Assembly: GCA_964535575.1 (NCBI GenBank)
Contig: CAZHTC010000003.1
Span: forward strand, 283,538-347,537
From: JAGPCK01 sp964535575
GTDB taxonomy: Bacteria > Bacteroidota > Bacteroidia > UKL13-3
Direction of reading: 5' to 3'
Length of the DNA stretch: 64,000 nucleotides
Part shown: piece after piece, positions 16,846 through 25,109 of the stretch
How positions within the stretch are numbered: the stretch's first letter is position 1
Layout of the letters: each line of letters begins with the position of its first letter
Translations under genes and position numbers: made by a program
Notes under the pieces: generated by a model
Database searches by the model: none
The model's input: only the letters and a program-made list of their open reading frames with translations
What the model was told of the DNA's origin: nothing

Positions 16846-16875
16846 AACCCAATTTTACAGTAAGACCGTTGGGTT
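16846..16875 (-). promoter_or_regulatory. Hairpin abutting a start codon
   Basis: AACCCAA (16846-16852) pairs with TTGGGTT (16869-16875). On the minus strand the 3' arm ends at the ATG (16845) of the beta-lactamase-fold lipoprotein. It may limit ribosome access. No U-run follows, so it is not a standard terminator. Confidence 0.35.
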
Positions 16876-16898
16876 AGGTAAAACGCTGCATTCAGGAA

Positions 16899-18305
16899 CT
16901 ACAAAGTAAATTCTTGGCCTTTAACCGGAATGGTTATTTTATCGAAATGCTTTTGCCTGAGCAATGTTTCAAACGTTGCCATTGATGGTTCATCGCCATG
17001 GGTAAGAAATACCTGTTTCAGTTTTGATGAGTTATAAGAAAGCGTATTTTGAATTAATTGTTCCTGGTCGGCATGAGAACTGAATACATCGGTTGATGTA
17101 ATTTGTGAATATACCCTCAGTTCTTTTCCTTTTATTTTTACGGTTTTTTGTCCGCTCAATAGGCGGGCACCCAGCGTTCCTTCGGCACAATAACCTGCAA
17201 TAAGAATGGTGCTGAATGGATTTTGTACGTGGTTTTTTACATGCTCCTGTATTCTTCCACCTTCCACCATGCCTGCAGCTGAGATGATCACGTATGGTTC
17301 ATGGCAGTAAAAAAGATCTTTTTCATCGGCAGGGGTTTGTACAAAAGTGAGGTTTTCAAAATCAAACAGGTCGCCTTGTTTGGCATAAAATGCTTTGGCT
17401 TCTTCGTTTAGCTGATGTTGATATTGCTCGTAGTAGGGAGTGGTGCGTAAGGCCAGCGGACTATCCACAAAAACTTTTATACGTGGAAGTAATCCTTGTT
17501 TGTCTAATCGGTTAAGCGTGTAAATAATGGCCTGCGTTCTTCCTACGCTAAAGGCCGGAATAACAAGTTTGCCGTTAATTTTCACACAGGTTTCATTGAT
17601 ATGATGCAATAATTCCGATTCTGCGTCCCGTTGTACTTTGTGCATCCGTCCGCCATAGGTGCTTTCGGTTATCAGGTAATTCAACTCCGGCATTTGTTCA
17701 GGGTTTTTTACCAGTTTTGAATTGTTTCGTCCAAGGTCCCCTGTAAATCCAATGTTTTGTGTCTGGCCATTTTCAGTAAATTCAACCAATACGCTGGCCG
17801 CTCCAAGCAAATGTCCGGCTTCGTAAAAGGTAAATTGTAGCCCATCATTCAGCCGGAATGGTTTGTGAAAATCAAGCGTAATCACTTGTTCCATGCTGTT
17901 CATCACATCTTTTTGCGTAAACAAAGGAACCGCATCCTGTGCTCTTCTCCCTTTTTTAGAACGATTTTTGGCTTTCCGGGCATCACCTGCCTGAATATTG
18001 GCGCTGTCTAAAAGCAGGTGTTTAACAATATCGGCAGTGGCAGGAGTGCAAAAAATATGTCCTCTGAAACCCTGACTAACCAGGTTTGGAATATTACCCG
18101 AATGATCGATATGGGCATGCGTTAAAATAAGAATGCTTATGCCAGCCGGGTCAAAAGGAAAGAGGCGGGAGGGATTACCATGAAGGTGACGTTGTTGCTC
18201 ATAATCAAGGCCGCAATCAACTAAAACCCGATAGCCCTTTTGGGTTTCAAGCATGTACATACTTCCGGTAACCTGTCGGGCCGCGCCCCAAAACGTTAAT
18301 TTCAT
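16899..18305 (-). CDS. MBL-fold beta-CASP ribonuclease/nuclease
   Basis: 468 residues. Metallo-beta-lactamase motifs include HAHIDHSGNIP (two-zinc site). Next come GHLLGAASV and FTGDLGR, the beta-CASP insert (VIPAFSVGRTQAIIY) and a C-terminal FSSHADQEQL. This is the CPSF73/Ysh1-like class of prokaryotic RNases. Expected role: metal-dependent endo/5'-exonuclease acting on RNA. I start at ATG 18305, beginning MKLTFWGAARQVTGS as the family does. A TACCTTTG box (18314-18321) lies 8 nt upstream; an earlier ATG at 18350 would read through it. It diverges from guaA. Confidence 0.92.
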   Translation of the reverse strand: MKLTFWGAARQVTGSMYMLETQKGYRVLVDCGLDYEQQRHLHGNPSRLFPFDPAGISILILTHAHIDHSGNIPNLVSQGFRGHIFCTPATADIVKHLLLDSANIQAGDARKAKNRSKKGRRAQDAVPLFTQKDVMNSMEQVITLDFHKPFRLNDGLQFTFYEAGHLLGAASVLVEFTENGQTQNIGFTGDLGRNNSKLVKNPEQMPELNYLITESTYGGRMHKVQRDAESELLHHINETCVKINGKLVIPAFSVGRTQAIIYTLNRLDKQGLLPRIKVFVDSPLALRTTPYYEQYQHQLNEEAKAFYAKQGDLFDFENLTFVQTPADEKDLFYCHEPYVIISAAGMVEGGRIQEHVKNHVQNPFSTILIAGYCAEGTLGARLLSGQKTVKIKGKELRVYSQITSTDVFSSHADQEQLIQNTLSYNSSKLKQVFLTHGDEPSMATFETLLRQKHFDKITIPVKGQEFTL

Positions 18306-18313
18306 AAAGCTGG

Positions 18314-18321
18314 CAAAGGTA
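18314..18321 (-). promoter_or_regulatory. -7 promoter box (TACCTTTG) of beta-CASP gene
   Basis: Perfect TAnnTTTG on the minus strand, 8 nt before ATG 18305. A TTTG lies 16 nt further upstream, shorter than the usual 19-21 spacing. Confidence 0.5.
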
Positions 18322-18380
18322 ATCAATCTACCTATTGCAAACTCTTTCATTTAAGATTCGTTTCATCCGACTGAACTTTG

Positions 18381-18388
18381 TATTTTTG
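18381..18388 (+). promoter_or_regulatory. -7 promoter box (TATTTTTG) of guaA
   Basis: Perfect TAnnTTTG, 11 nt before the guaA ATG. TTCG at 18357-18360, 20 nt upstream, may be a degenerate -33 element. Confidence 0.5.
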
Positions 18389-18399
18389 CCGCCATCATT

Positions 18400-19926
18400 A
18401 TGGAAGAAAAAATTTTAATTCTCGACTTTGGTTCTCAATACACGCAACTTATTGCCAGACGTCTTCGCGAACTTCAGGTGTACAGTGAGATTTATCCCTT
18501 CAATCATTTCCCCGACCCCGATGATTCAGTAAAAGGCGTTATTTTTTCGGGAAGCCCTTTTTCGGTAAATGATTCCGATTCACCGCGCATTGATTTAGGT
18601 AAGTTCAGAAAAAAATTACCTGTTTTAGGCGTTTGCTACGGAGCGCAACTTATGGCTCACGAAGGGGGAGGCAAAGTGCAGGCATCAAATACACGTGAAT
18701 ATGGCCGCGCCAGTTTAAATGCCATCAAAGACGATGTGTTGTTTAAAAACATAAAACTTGGCACTCAGGTGTGGATGAGTCACGGAGATACCATTAAGGA
18801 AGTTCCGGCCGGATTTGAAATTATTGCCGGTACCGAAAGTGTGGCCTGTGCCGCTTATAAAATTAAAGATGAATTAACCTATGCTATTCAGTTTCATCCC
18901 GAGGTTACTCACTCTACTGACGGAAAAACACTATTGCACAATTTTATTACCGATATATGCGGGTGCTCGCAAAACTGGACCCCGGCCCATTTTATTGATA
19001 CCACAGTGGCCGAATTAAAACAAAAACTTGGTAACGATAAAGTGGTAATCGGGTTAAGCGGTGGCGTAGATTCATCGGTTGCGGCTATTTTGCTCAAACA
19101 AGCCATTGCATCAAACCTGTATTGTATTTTTATTGATAACGGATTGTTGCGCAAAGATGAGTATGAAAAGGTGTTGCACGGATACCAGAATATGGGATTA
19201 AATGTGATAGGGGTTAACGCTAAACAACAATTTCTTTCGCAGTTAAAAGGAGTTACCGATCCTGAACAAAAGCGTAAAGCCATCGGGAGGGTGTTTATAG
19301 AGGTTTTTGATCAGGAAGCACACAAAATTCAGGATGTAAGCTGGCTTGCTCAGGGAACCATCTATCCTGACGTAATTGAATCGATTTCGGTTAAAGGTCC
19401 TTCAGCCACTATTAAATCACATCACAATGTGGGCGGCCTGCCTGAAACCATGAAACTGAAAATTGTGGAACCGCTGCGCATGTTATTTAAAGATGAAGTG
19501 CGTGCTGTGGGAACTGCTTTAGGAATTGATCCTCTTATTTTAAAACGTCATCCGTTTCCGGGTCCGGGTCTTGCTATCCGCATACTGGGAGATATTACTG
19601 AAGAGAAAGTCCGGATTTTGCAGGAAGCTGATGCTATTTTTACTGATGAATTAAAGGCACATAACTTGTATGATCAGGTATGGCAGGCCGGAGCTGTTTT
19701 TCTTCCGGTTCAGTCGGTAGGAGTTATGGGTGATGAGCGTACTTACCAGCATGTAATTTGTTTAAGGGCGGTAACTTCGGTTGACGGAATGACGGCAGAC
19801 TGGTGTCATTTACCTTACGAATTTTTAGGTTTGGTATCAAATAAAATTATCAATCAGGTTAAGGGAATAAACCGGGTGGTGTACGATATAAGTTCAAAAC
19901 CACCAGCCACCATTGAATGGGAATAA
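18400..19926 (+). CDS. guaA: GMP synthase (glutamine-hydrolysing)
   Basis: 508 residues. An N-terminal class I glutamine amidotransferase has the nucleophile in GVCYGAQLMAHE (Cys near 78) and the His/Glu pair in FHPEVTHS. The ATP pyrophosphatase domain starts with PP-loop GLSGGVDSS (about 218). A C-terminal dimerisation domain ends KPPATIEWE, the canonical GuaA terminus. It aminates XMP to GMP in purine synthesis. It heads an apparent operon with the periplasmic-binding-like protein and RsmB-like methyltransferase, with intergenic distances of 1 and -4 bp. Confidence 0.98.
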   Translation: MEEKILILDFGSQYTQLIARRLRELQVYSEIYPFNHFPDPDDSVKGVIFSGSPFSVNDSDSPRIDLGKFRKKLPVLGVCYGAQLMAHEGGGKVQASNTREYGRASLNAIKDDVLFKNIKLGTQVWMSHGDTIKEVPAGFEIIAGTESVACAAYKIKDELTYAIQFHPEVTHSTDGKTLLHNFITDICGCSQNWTPAHFIDTTVAELKQKLGNDKVVIGLSGGVDSSVAAILLKQAIASNLYCIFIDNGLLRKDEYEKVLHGYQNMGLNVIGVNAKQQFLSQLKGVTDPEQKRKAIGRVFIEVFDQEAHKIQDVSWLAQGTIYPDVIESISVKGPSATIKSHHNVGGLPETMKLKIVEPLRMLFKDEVRAVGTALGIDPLILKRHPFPGPGLAIRILGDITEEKVRILQEADAIFTDELKAHNLYDQVWQAGAVFLPVQSVGVMGDERTYQHVICLRAVTSVDGMTADWCHLPYEFLGLVSNKIINQVKGINRVVYDISSKPPATIEWE

Positions 19927-19927
19927 A

Positions 19928-21061
19928 TTGAAAAAAATCATCGCATTTGTTCTTTTAATCACTTTTGCAGGAAACGGATTTGCTCAAACCGATAGCCTGC
20001 CTGTTTCATCCATGCAATTCAGGGTGCAATTGGTTTTGCCTCTTTTTCTGGATAACGAAACCGAATTGAAGGGAGCCGATGCGCAATGGCAAAAAATTGC
20101 AATAAGTTATTATCAGGGAGTATTATCAGCATTGGATTCGCTGGAACGGGCAGGTTTTAAATTGCAGTTGTTTGTTGACGATTATAAAAGTGATACCAAT
20201 CTGATAAAGGAAATTATGGCCCGTCCTGATCGACAAAATATGGATTTAATCATCGGGCCGCTGTACAAAAACGGGTTTCATGTGGCCGAACGTTTTGCCG
20301 CTAAAAATAAAACGCCCATTTTGTCTCCGTTTCTTACTTTTCAAACACAAAGTAATAATGAATTTTCAGTTGCCGCCAACCCAACCATTGAGTCATACGG
20401 CAGGGAAATGGCCCGTTATATCAACAATCACCTCGACAGTGCAAATATTTTACTGGTACATGACGGGAGTGCGATGGATAAAAGTTTTACCAAAGCATTT
20501 AATAAGGTGTATAATACCGGTAAAAAAAATCTGCTAAAAGATTATACCTACTCCCGAGCCACTCATCCGGCCAAAGGATTAATGATGACCATGTACAATT
20601 GGGTGATAATTCCTTCAAAAGATGAAAAAACAGTAAACACGGTTTTATATCAGTTGCACGATACTATTCAGGATAATCCGATGAGTGTGGTAGGAATGCA
20701 ACCCTGGCTCGAATTCAGTAACGTGAATTTTAAATTGTGGGATACACTGGATATACATTTACTTACTCCCTATTACATCAATTATCACGACTCCATTATT
20801 CATGCATTTGTTATGCGTTTTCGCGAGCATTACGCCACCGATCCAGATGAATATGTATTCAGGGGGTATGATCAGTTTCTGGTTATGATGTATATGCTGC
20901 GTAATCATGGTAAGAATTTTCAAAGTGCTGTAGTGGGAAATGAATATCCGGCATTGCACACCCGTTTTCGGTTTAACAGGGAAGCTAAAAACAGCGGGCT
21001 TGAAAACGGTTATCTCAATATTCTGCGTTATGATGAATTTAGATTTCATAAACTTCAGTGA
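19928..21061 (+). CDS. Periplasmic-binding-like (type 1) protein
   Basis: 377 residues from a TTG start at 19928, one base after the guaA stop. The first codons (KKIIAFVLLITFAGNGFAQ) form a signal peptide. The rest resembles a type 1 periplasmic binding fold: QLVLPLFLD, then DLIIGPLYKNGFHVAERFA, NKTPILSPFL, ANILLVHDG, and a late VFRGYDQFLVMMYML. That pattern fits branched-chain-amino-acid-receptor/LpoA-like proteins. In other Bacteroidota a LysM domain often precedes this fold in the gene after guaA (from memory); here no LysM is present. No transporter genes are adjacent. Ligand unknown. Confidence 0.75.
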   Translation: MKKIIAFVLLITFAGNGFAQTDSLPVSSMQFRVQLVLPLFLDNETELKGADAQWQKIAISYYQGVLSALDSLERAGFKLQLFVDDYKSDTNLIKEIMARPDRQNMDLIIGPLYKNGFHVAERFAAKNKTPILSPFLTFQTQSNNEFSVAANPTIESYGREMARYINNHLDSANILLVHDGSAMDKSFTKAFNKVYNTGKKNLLKDYTYSRATHPAKGLMMTMYNWVIIPSKDEKTVNTVLYQLHDTIQDNPMSVVGMQPWLEFSNVNFKLWDTLDIHLLTPYYINYHDSIIHAFVMRFREHYATDPDEYVFRGYDQFLVMMYMLRNHGKNFQSAVVGNEYPALHTRFRFNREAKNSGLENGYLNILRYDEFRFHKLQ

Positions 21062-22257
21062 GCCGCATTGAAGATATCAGGCTGTCGCATGTAAAGCGCA
21101 TATTGGCTGCGTATCATTTTGAAATACCGTTGCATCATTTCCTCAAAAATTATTTTCGCGAAAACAAACAAATAGGATCTAAAGACCGTAAACTGCTCCG
21201 GCAGTACACTTACCATTGGTTTCGGTTGGGCCAAGCTATTATCGGTGAAGAGACCGAGTTGCGTTTGGCAAAGGCCGTTTTTTTAAATGAAAAAAAAGCG
21301 TCTCCTTTTTTCGATTACCTCTCGTTGCGTTCTCAATGGAAACCCGATGATGCCTCCTGGAGTTTTCCGGTACAGGAAAAGCTAAAACTGTTACAGATTT
21401 CGTATACCGACATTTTTCCGTGGATGGATGAATTGTGTGATGAATTGCGTAAAGATGAGTTTATCGAAAGTTTTTTTAAACAACCCCGCTTGTGGTTGCG
21501 TGCACGAAAGGGGAAAGAACAACTTCTGGAACAGCAATTACTTCACCAGCAATTGCCTTTTGAGCGAAATACCCTGTTGCCCCGGGCATATGCTTTGCCA
21601 AATGGAAGCAATCCGCAAACGGAAGGTCTGGCCGAGGTGCAGGATTTAAGTTCGCAGCAGGTAATCGGTTTTGTTAAGGTTACTCCGGGGATCACTATAT
21701 GGGATTGTTGTGCCGCCTCAGGAGGGAAAAGCCTTGCCCTTGCGGATGACAATTCAGGCATAAATTTATTTGTATCTGACCTGCGCGAACGGATACTGGA
21801 GAATTTACACCAACGGTTTGCCACAAACGGGATTAACTCTTATGCAGCGGCTGTTGCCGATTTAAGCAGGCAGCATTCCTGTATTTCCTTTACCAAATGG
21901 CCAGACAGAAAACGAATAGAAGCTACTCACGGATTTTTTGATGTAATTCTGGTAGATGCTCCCTGCAGCGGTTCGGGTACATGGGCCCGCACCCCCGAAC
22001 AGTTACAGCAAATGAATGAACAAACCGTAGACCGGTATGCTGCTTTGCAAAGAAGTATTGTACAAAATGTGTTGCCTTTTTTAAAACCAAACGGACAATT
22101 GGTATACATCACCTGCTCGGTATTTGCCAGGGAAAACGAAAAGCAGGCTGATTATTTTGCCGCGCACTTTCACCTTAAAGCAATTACTGAAAAACTTGTT
22201 CAGGGAGCTGCAGATGGTGCCGATACCATGTTTGTATCGGTGTTACATAAGCCCTGA
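21058..22257 (+). CDS. RsmB/NOP2-like RNA (cytosine-C5) methyltransferase
   Basis: 399 residues. The SAM-binding motif is TIWDCCAASGGKSLALAD (about 214-231). Motif IV is VDAPCSGSGTWARTP with the catalytic-pathway Cys, and motif VI is YITCSVFARENEKQ with the second Cys. This is the two-cysteine m5C methyltransferase signature. An N-terminal NusB-like helical region is recognisable (about 1-100). The GTG start overlaps the previous stop by 4 bp (GTGA), indicating translational coupling. The likely target is 16S rRNA C967, as for RsmB, but related enzymes modify other sites. Confidence 0.9.
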   Translation: MSRIEDIRLSHVKRILAAYHFEIPLHHFLKNYFRENKQIGSKDRKLLRQYTYHWFRLGQAIIGEETELRLAKAVFLNEKKASPFFDYLSLRSQWKPDDASWSFPVQEKLKLLQISYTDIFPWMDELCDELRKDEFIESFFKQPRLWLRARKGKEQLLEQQLLHQQLPFERNTLLPRAYALPNGSNPQTEGLAEVQDLSSQQVIGFVKVTPGITIWDCCAASGGKSLALADDNSGINLFVSDLRERILENLHQRFATNGINSYAAAVADLSRQHSCISFTKWPDRKRIEATHGFFDVILVDAPCSGSGTWARTPEQLQQMNEQTVDRYAALQRSIVQNVLPFLKPNGQLVYITCSVFARENEKQADYFAAHFHLKAITEKLVQGAADGADTMFVSVLHKP

Positions 22258-22289
22258 ATAAATTAAATCTCCCCTGGCTACTGCACTTT

Positions 22290-22664
22290 TCAGGCAGTCT
22301 TGTTTTCGTAATACTTTTGGTTGTAGAGGTACGAAGTAAAAGCCACGGCAAAAACAACCACCATGGTAAGCATGGGTAATTGAAAACCATCAACAGACAC
22401 CACTGAATACACAGCTCCGATTAAATCGAAAATTAAACCGGCATAAGCCCATTCTTTTAATTTTTTAAAGCCCGGAATGAGAATGGTAATACTGCCCAAT
22501 AATTTGGCAACCCCGATAAAAGGAATGAAATACACAGGATATCCCAAATGATTCATAAATTGTTTTGCATCCTCTATCACCAGCATATCCGGTATGGCAG
22601 AAAAAATCATAAAGGCCGAAAATAGGATGGTTGTTGTCCAGTAAATAAGTTTTGTTTTTTTCAT
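22290..22664 (-). CDS. DoxX-like small membrane protein
   Basis: 124 residues with four predicted transmembrane helices (about 7-25, 47-65, 70-88, 96-114), matching the DoxX-like family: GVAKLLGSITILIPGF and EWAYAGLIFDLIGAVYS. Function is unclear; relatives associate with thiosulfate oxidation or oxidative stress. It is the last gene of the ArsR-SRPBCC/VOC-DoxX operon, starting 2 bp after the preceding stop. No separate promoter is visible. Confidence 0.87.
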   Translation of the reverse strand: MKKTKLIYWTTTILFSAFMIFSAIPDMLVIEDAKQFMNHLGYPVYFIPFIGVAKLLGSITILIPGFKKLKEWAYAGLIFDLIGAVYSVVSVDGFQLPMLTMVVVFAVAFTSYLYNQKYYENKTA

Positions 22665-22666
22665 AT

Positions 22667-23632
22667 TTATTTTTGGTTAAAATTTAACATCCAGTTGATC
22701 CCGAATTTATCTGTAAAGCTGCCAAAGTAAGCGCCCCAAAACATATCCTGTAAAGGCATTGTAACCTTACCTTCGGCTGAAAGTTCTTCAAACAATCGTT
22801 GCGTTTCTTCTTTGGTTTCAGGCTCCAGAGAGATGTGCATATTATTTCCGGGTATAACGGTAAATCCCATTTCTGCGGGAGCATCGGTTCCCATTAAAAT
22901 ATGATTCGCTGTTATGGGTAATTCTACATGTAGTACCATTTGCTTTAGGCTCTCGGCCACGGGAGGTTGATTGGCATCAGCCGGTAAATCGCCAAATCGC
23001 TGAATACCATTTCCTGTAAATTGTGTTTTAAAAACCGATTGATAAAACAGAAATGCTTCCTCCGTATTGCCGGGAAAGTTGAGGTAAGTACACACCCGCG
23101 ATTTTGCATCAGTGCGTAATTCATTTCTTAGTTTTAATTGTGCATCCAGGTATTGATCCAGATTACCTAATGCCATAGTAAATCCTTCTTTAAATCCCAT
23201 TTCGATAATTTTTTCCAGGTCTTCTAATTTTTCGTATTGGGCAACAATATTCACTGTGGTGGTTTGTGCATTTTGGGTAAATGTATTATTCCAAACTGTG
23301 CGCGGAAAGTCGGTATTAATGTTTCCGGCCTCGTCACAAAAAGCATCCAATCCAGAAAAACTTTTCAGTATGTCAATCTTTTTATATTCGTTCAGGCAAT
23401 AGTGTTTTTCACCTTCCGGACTTATCATGTAATAAAGCCACCGTCCGCCTACTCTAAAATCCATTGAGATAGTTTTAGTTTGATAGGGTTTTGGTGCCCA
23501 CCATTGGTCAAGCAGTTCGGGTTTAGTCCATGCGTCCCATACCAGTTCCAGATTGGCGGCAAATTCCCTGGTTACTTTCACAGTGTTGTTTTCCTTATTT
23601 ACAGAAAAATCAAATTGTAGATGTGGATTCAT
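22667..23632 (-). CDS. SRPBCC (AHSA1-like) and VOC (PhnB-like) fusion protein
   Basis: 321 residues containing two normally separate folds. Residues ~10-160 are an AHSA1-type SRPBCC ligand-binding domain (VKVTREFAANLELVWDAWTK ... DQWWAPK). Residues ~178-318 are a PhnB/YjdN-like vicinal-oxygen-chelate domain (CTYLNFPGNTEEAFLFYQSV ... FGINWMLNF). The N-terminal domain should bind a hydrophobic ligand, and the VOC half may coordinate a metal or simply bind ligand. Its ATG overlaps the ArsR stop by 4 bp (ATGA), so translation is coupled. It probably responds to the same signal as ArsR. Substrate unknown. Confidence 0.9.
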   Translation of the reverse strand: MNPHLQFDFSVNKENNTVKVTREFAANLELVWDAWTKPELLDQWWAPKPYQTKTISMDFRVGGRWLYYMISPEGEKHYCLNEYKKIDILKSFSGLDAFCDEAGNINTDFPRTVWNNTFTQNAQTTTVNIVAQYEKLEDLEKIIEMGFKEGFTMALGNLDQYLDAQLKLRNELRTDAKSRVCTYLNFPGNTEEAFLFYQSVFKTQFTGNGIQRFGDLPADANQPPVAESLKQMVLHVELPITANHILMGTDAPAEMGFTVIPGNNMHISLEPETKEETQRLFEELSAEGKVTMPLQDMFWGAYFGSFTDKFGINWMLNFNQK

Positions 23633-23949
23633 TTTTTATTCTTTTTAAGGTGATTTAATAGCGAGTCAAGTTCATTAAAGCGGCTTTCCCATATTTTTCG
23701 GAGTTGTTCAAGCCATTTATCTATTTCTTTCATTTTAGCAGCATTCAGGTCATAGTATATTTCCCGGCCCCTGTATTCCGGTTTCACCAGTTCGCATTCG
23801 GTAAGTATCCGTAAATGTTTTGACACAGCCTGCCTGGTGGTGTCAAAATGGTCGGCTAATGCATTTGGAGTCATGGCCTGCGCTGCAATCAGTAATATAA
23901 TAGCCCTACGGGTGGGGTCGGCTATGGCTTGAAAAACATCTCTTCTCAT
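23629..23949 (-). CDS. ArsR-family winged-helix regulator
   Basis: 106 residues. The winged helix starts RRDVFQAIADPTRRAIILLI, the recognition helix is TTRQAVSKHLRIL, and the wing follows in GREIYYDL. No metal-binding Cys cluster is present, which fits the SRPBCC-linked ArsR group rather than arsenic sensors. I start at ATG 23949 rather than an in-frame ATG at 23988, because the latter lies inside the predicted promoter and operator. It heads the operon, and two near-identical 15-bp repeats flank its -7 box, so autoregulation is likely. Confidence 0.93.
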   Translation of the reverse strand: MRRDVFQAIADPTRRAIILLIAAQAMTPNALADHFDTTRQAVSKHLRILTECELVKPEYRGREIYYDLNAAKMKEIDKWLEQLRKIWESRFNELDSLLNHLKKNKK

Positions 23950-23966
23950 GAGGGTATCCGGATTAA

Positions 23967-24009
23967 ATATGCAACTAATCGAATGCAAATATATATATGC
24001 AACTATTCG
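23967..24009 (-). promoter_or_regulatory. Promoter with paired direct-repeat operator of ArsR operon
   Basis: ATATGCAACTAATCG (23967-23981) and ATATGCAACTATTCG (23995-24009) differ at one base and start 28 bp apart. Between them on the minus strand lies a perfect -7 box, TATATTTG (23986-23993), 36 nt before the ArsR ATG. A regulator bound at both repeats would cover the promoter. Confidence 0.55.
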
Positions 24010-24400
24010 GTTTCACATTTTTTTAATTTTTTTTAATGTTATCCTTTTTACGGGGTAAAAAATATTCCCCATTGAGTAAAGACCAAGGGGGATCAGCTAC
24101 ATGGAGGGGTATATTTAACCTAAAACTTCAATGGAGTAGCTTATCCACATTTGCCCAAAACCTATTCACAAATTACTTGTGTAAAAAGATGAAAATAGTT
24201 GAAAATAAGAAAGGTTAACCCTTACAAGAAATTCACATTATTCCCTACCGCAGGGTGTGCTCAGCAGTTTAGGCTTTTGGCGGGGGCAAGCCTTAAGGTT
24301 TTGAGCAGTTTACTATGTTGATAGAATATAGGCCTTCGCAATTGCGGAAAGTAGTAATTTTACCCTTCTGTTTATCGCAGTTTTGCAAGGAGTAAATTCA
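24010..24400. other. Candidate replication origin (gene-free region)
   Basis: A stretch of about 390 bp between diverging gene blocks with no convincing coding sequence. It opens with a very AT-rich run (about 24012-24046, dominated by T and A), a possible unwinding element. Three DnaA-box-like 9-mers follow: TTATCCACA (24141-24149, perfect consensus), CTATTCACA (24162-24170, one mismatch) and TGTGTAAAA (24178-24186, minus strand, one mismatch). A weaker AAATTCACA is at 24229-24237. It lies about 700 bp from parA. The remainder holds a repeated AGCAGTTTA (24265 and 24303) and a near-palindrome around CGCAATTGCG, and I assign nothing to these. Confidence 0.5.
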
Positions 24401-25081
24401 ATGAAGGTAAAGTATTTAGGTCATTCGTGTTTTCAGGTAGAGGCAGGAGGGAAGGTGCTCCTGTTCGATCCCTTTATCACACCTAATCAACTGGCATCTT
24501 CTATAGATGTGAAACAGGTAAAGGCCGACTATGTATTTATTTCGCATGCCCATCAGGATCATACAGCAGATGCTCTTGCCATAGCCAAACAAAACGACAG
24601 CACTATGGTGGCAAACTGGGAAATATGCTCGTGGTTCAACACACAGGGCTGGCACAAAACCCACCCCATGAATGCCGGTGGAAAATGGACATTTGACTGG
24701 GGCGAGGTAAAATTTACCAATGCCATTCATTCAAGCTCATTTGCCGATGGATGTGACGGGGGAAATCCGCAGGGATTTATTATTAAAGCTGATGGCAAAA
24801 CATTTTATTATGCGGGAGATACAGCCCTGCATATGGATATGCAGTTGATTGGCAAGTATCACAAACCCGATTTTGCCTTTTTGCCGGTAGGCAGCAATTT
24901 TACCATGAGTTATGAGGATGCGGTAATTGCAGCCGATTTTATACAATGTAATAAGATTATCGGGATGCATTTTGATACATTTCCGTATATTGTAATCAAT
25001 CACAAGCAGGTGAAACAGGCTTTTGCCGATGCCGGAAAAACCATTCACCTCATGGAGATAGGAGCCACATTAGACATTTAA
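24401..25081 (+). CDS. MBL-fold metal-dependent hydrolase (UPF0173 type)
   Basis: 226 residues. It begins MKVKYLGHSCFQVE, the usual opening of the UPF0173/UlaG-like hydrolases. Metal ligands are HAHQDHTAD (about 48-56), a His in the middle (NAIHSSSFADG), YAGDTALHMD with the bridging Asp, and a late GMHFDTFP. No insertion domain is present. I start at ATG 24401, which has a rare good Shine-Dalgarno-like AAGGAG at 24387-24392; a TTG at 24383 is less likely. Substrate unknown. It sits between the origin candidate and parA. Confidence 0.9.
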   Translation: MKVKYLGHSCFQVEAGGKVLLFDPFITPNQLASSIDVKQVKADYVFISHAHQDHTADALAIAKQNDSTMVANWEICSWFNTQGWHKTHPMNAGGKWTFDWGEVKFTNAIHSSSFADGCDGGNPQGFIIKADGKTFYYAGDTALHMDMQLIGKYHKPDFAFLPVGSNFTMSYEDAVIAADFIQCNKIIGMHFDTFPYIVINHKQVKQAFADAGKTIHLMEIGATLDI

Positions 25082-25109
25082 TTTTTATTTGAGAGGAATA
25101 TAAAGCGCA

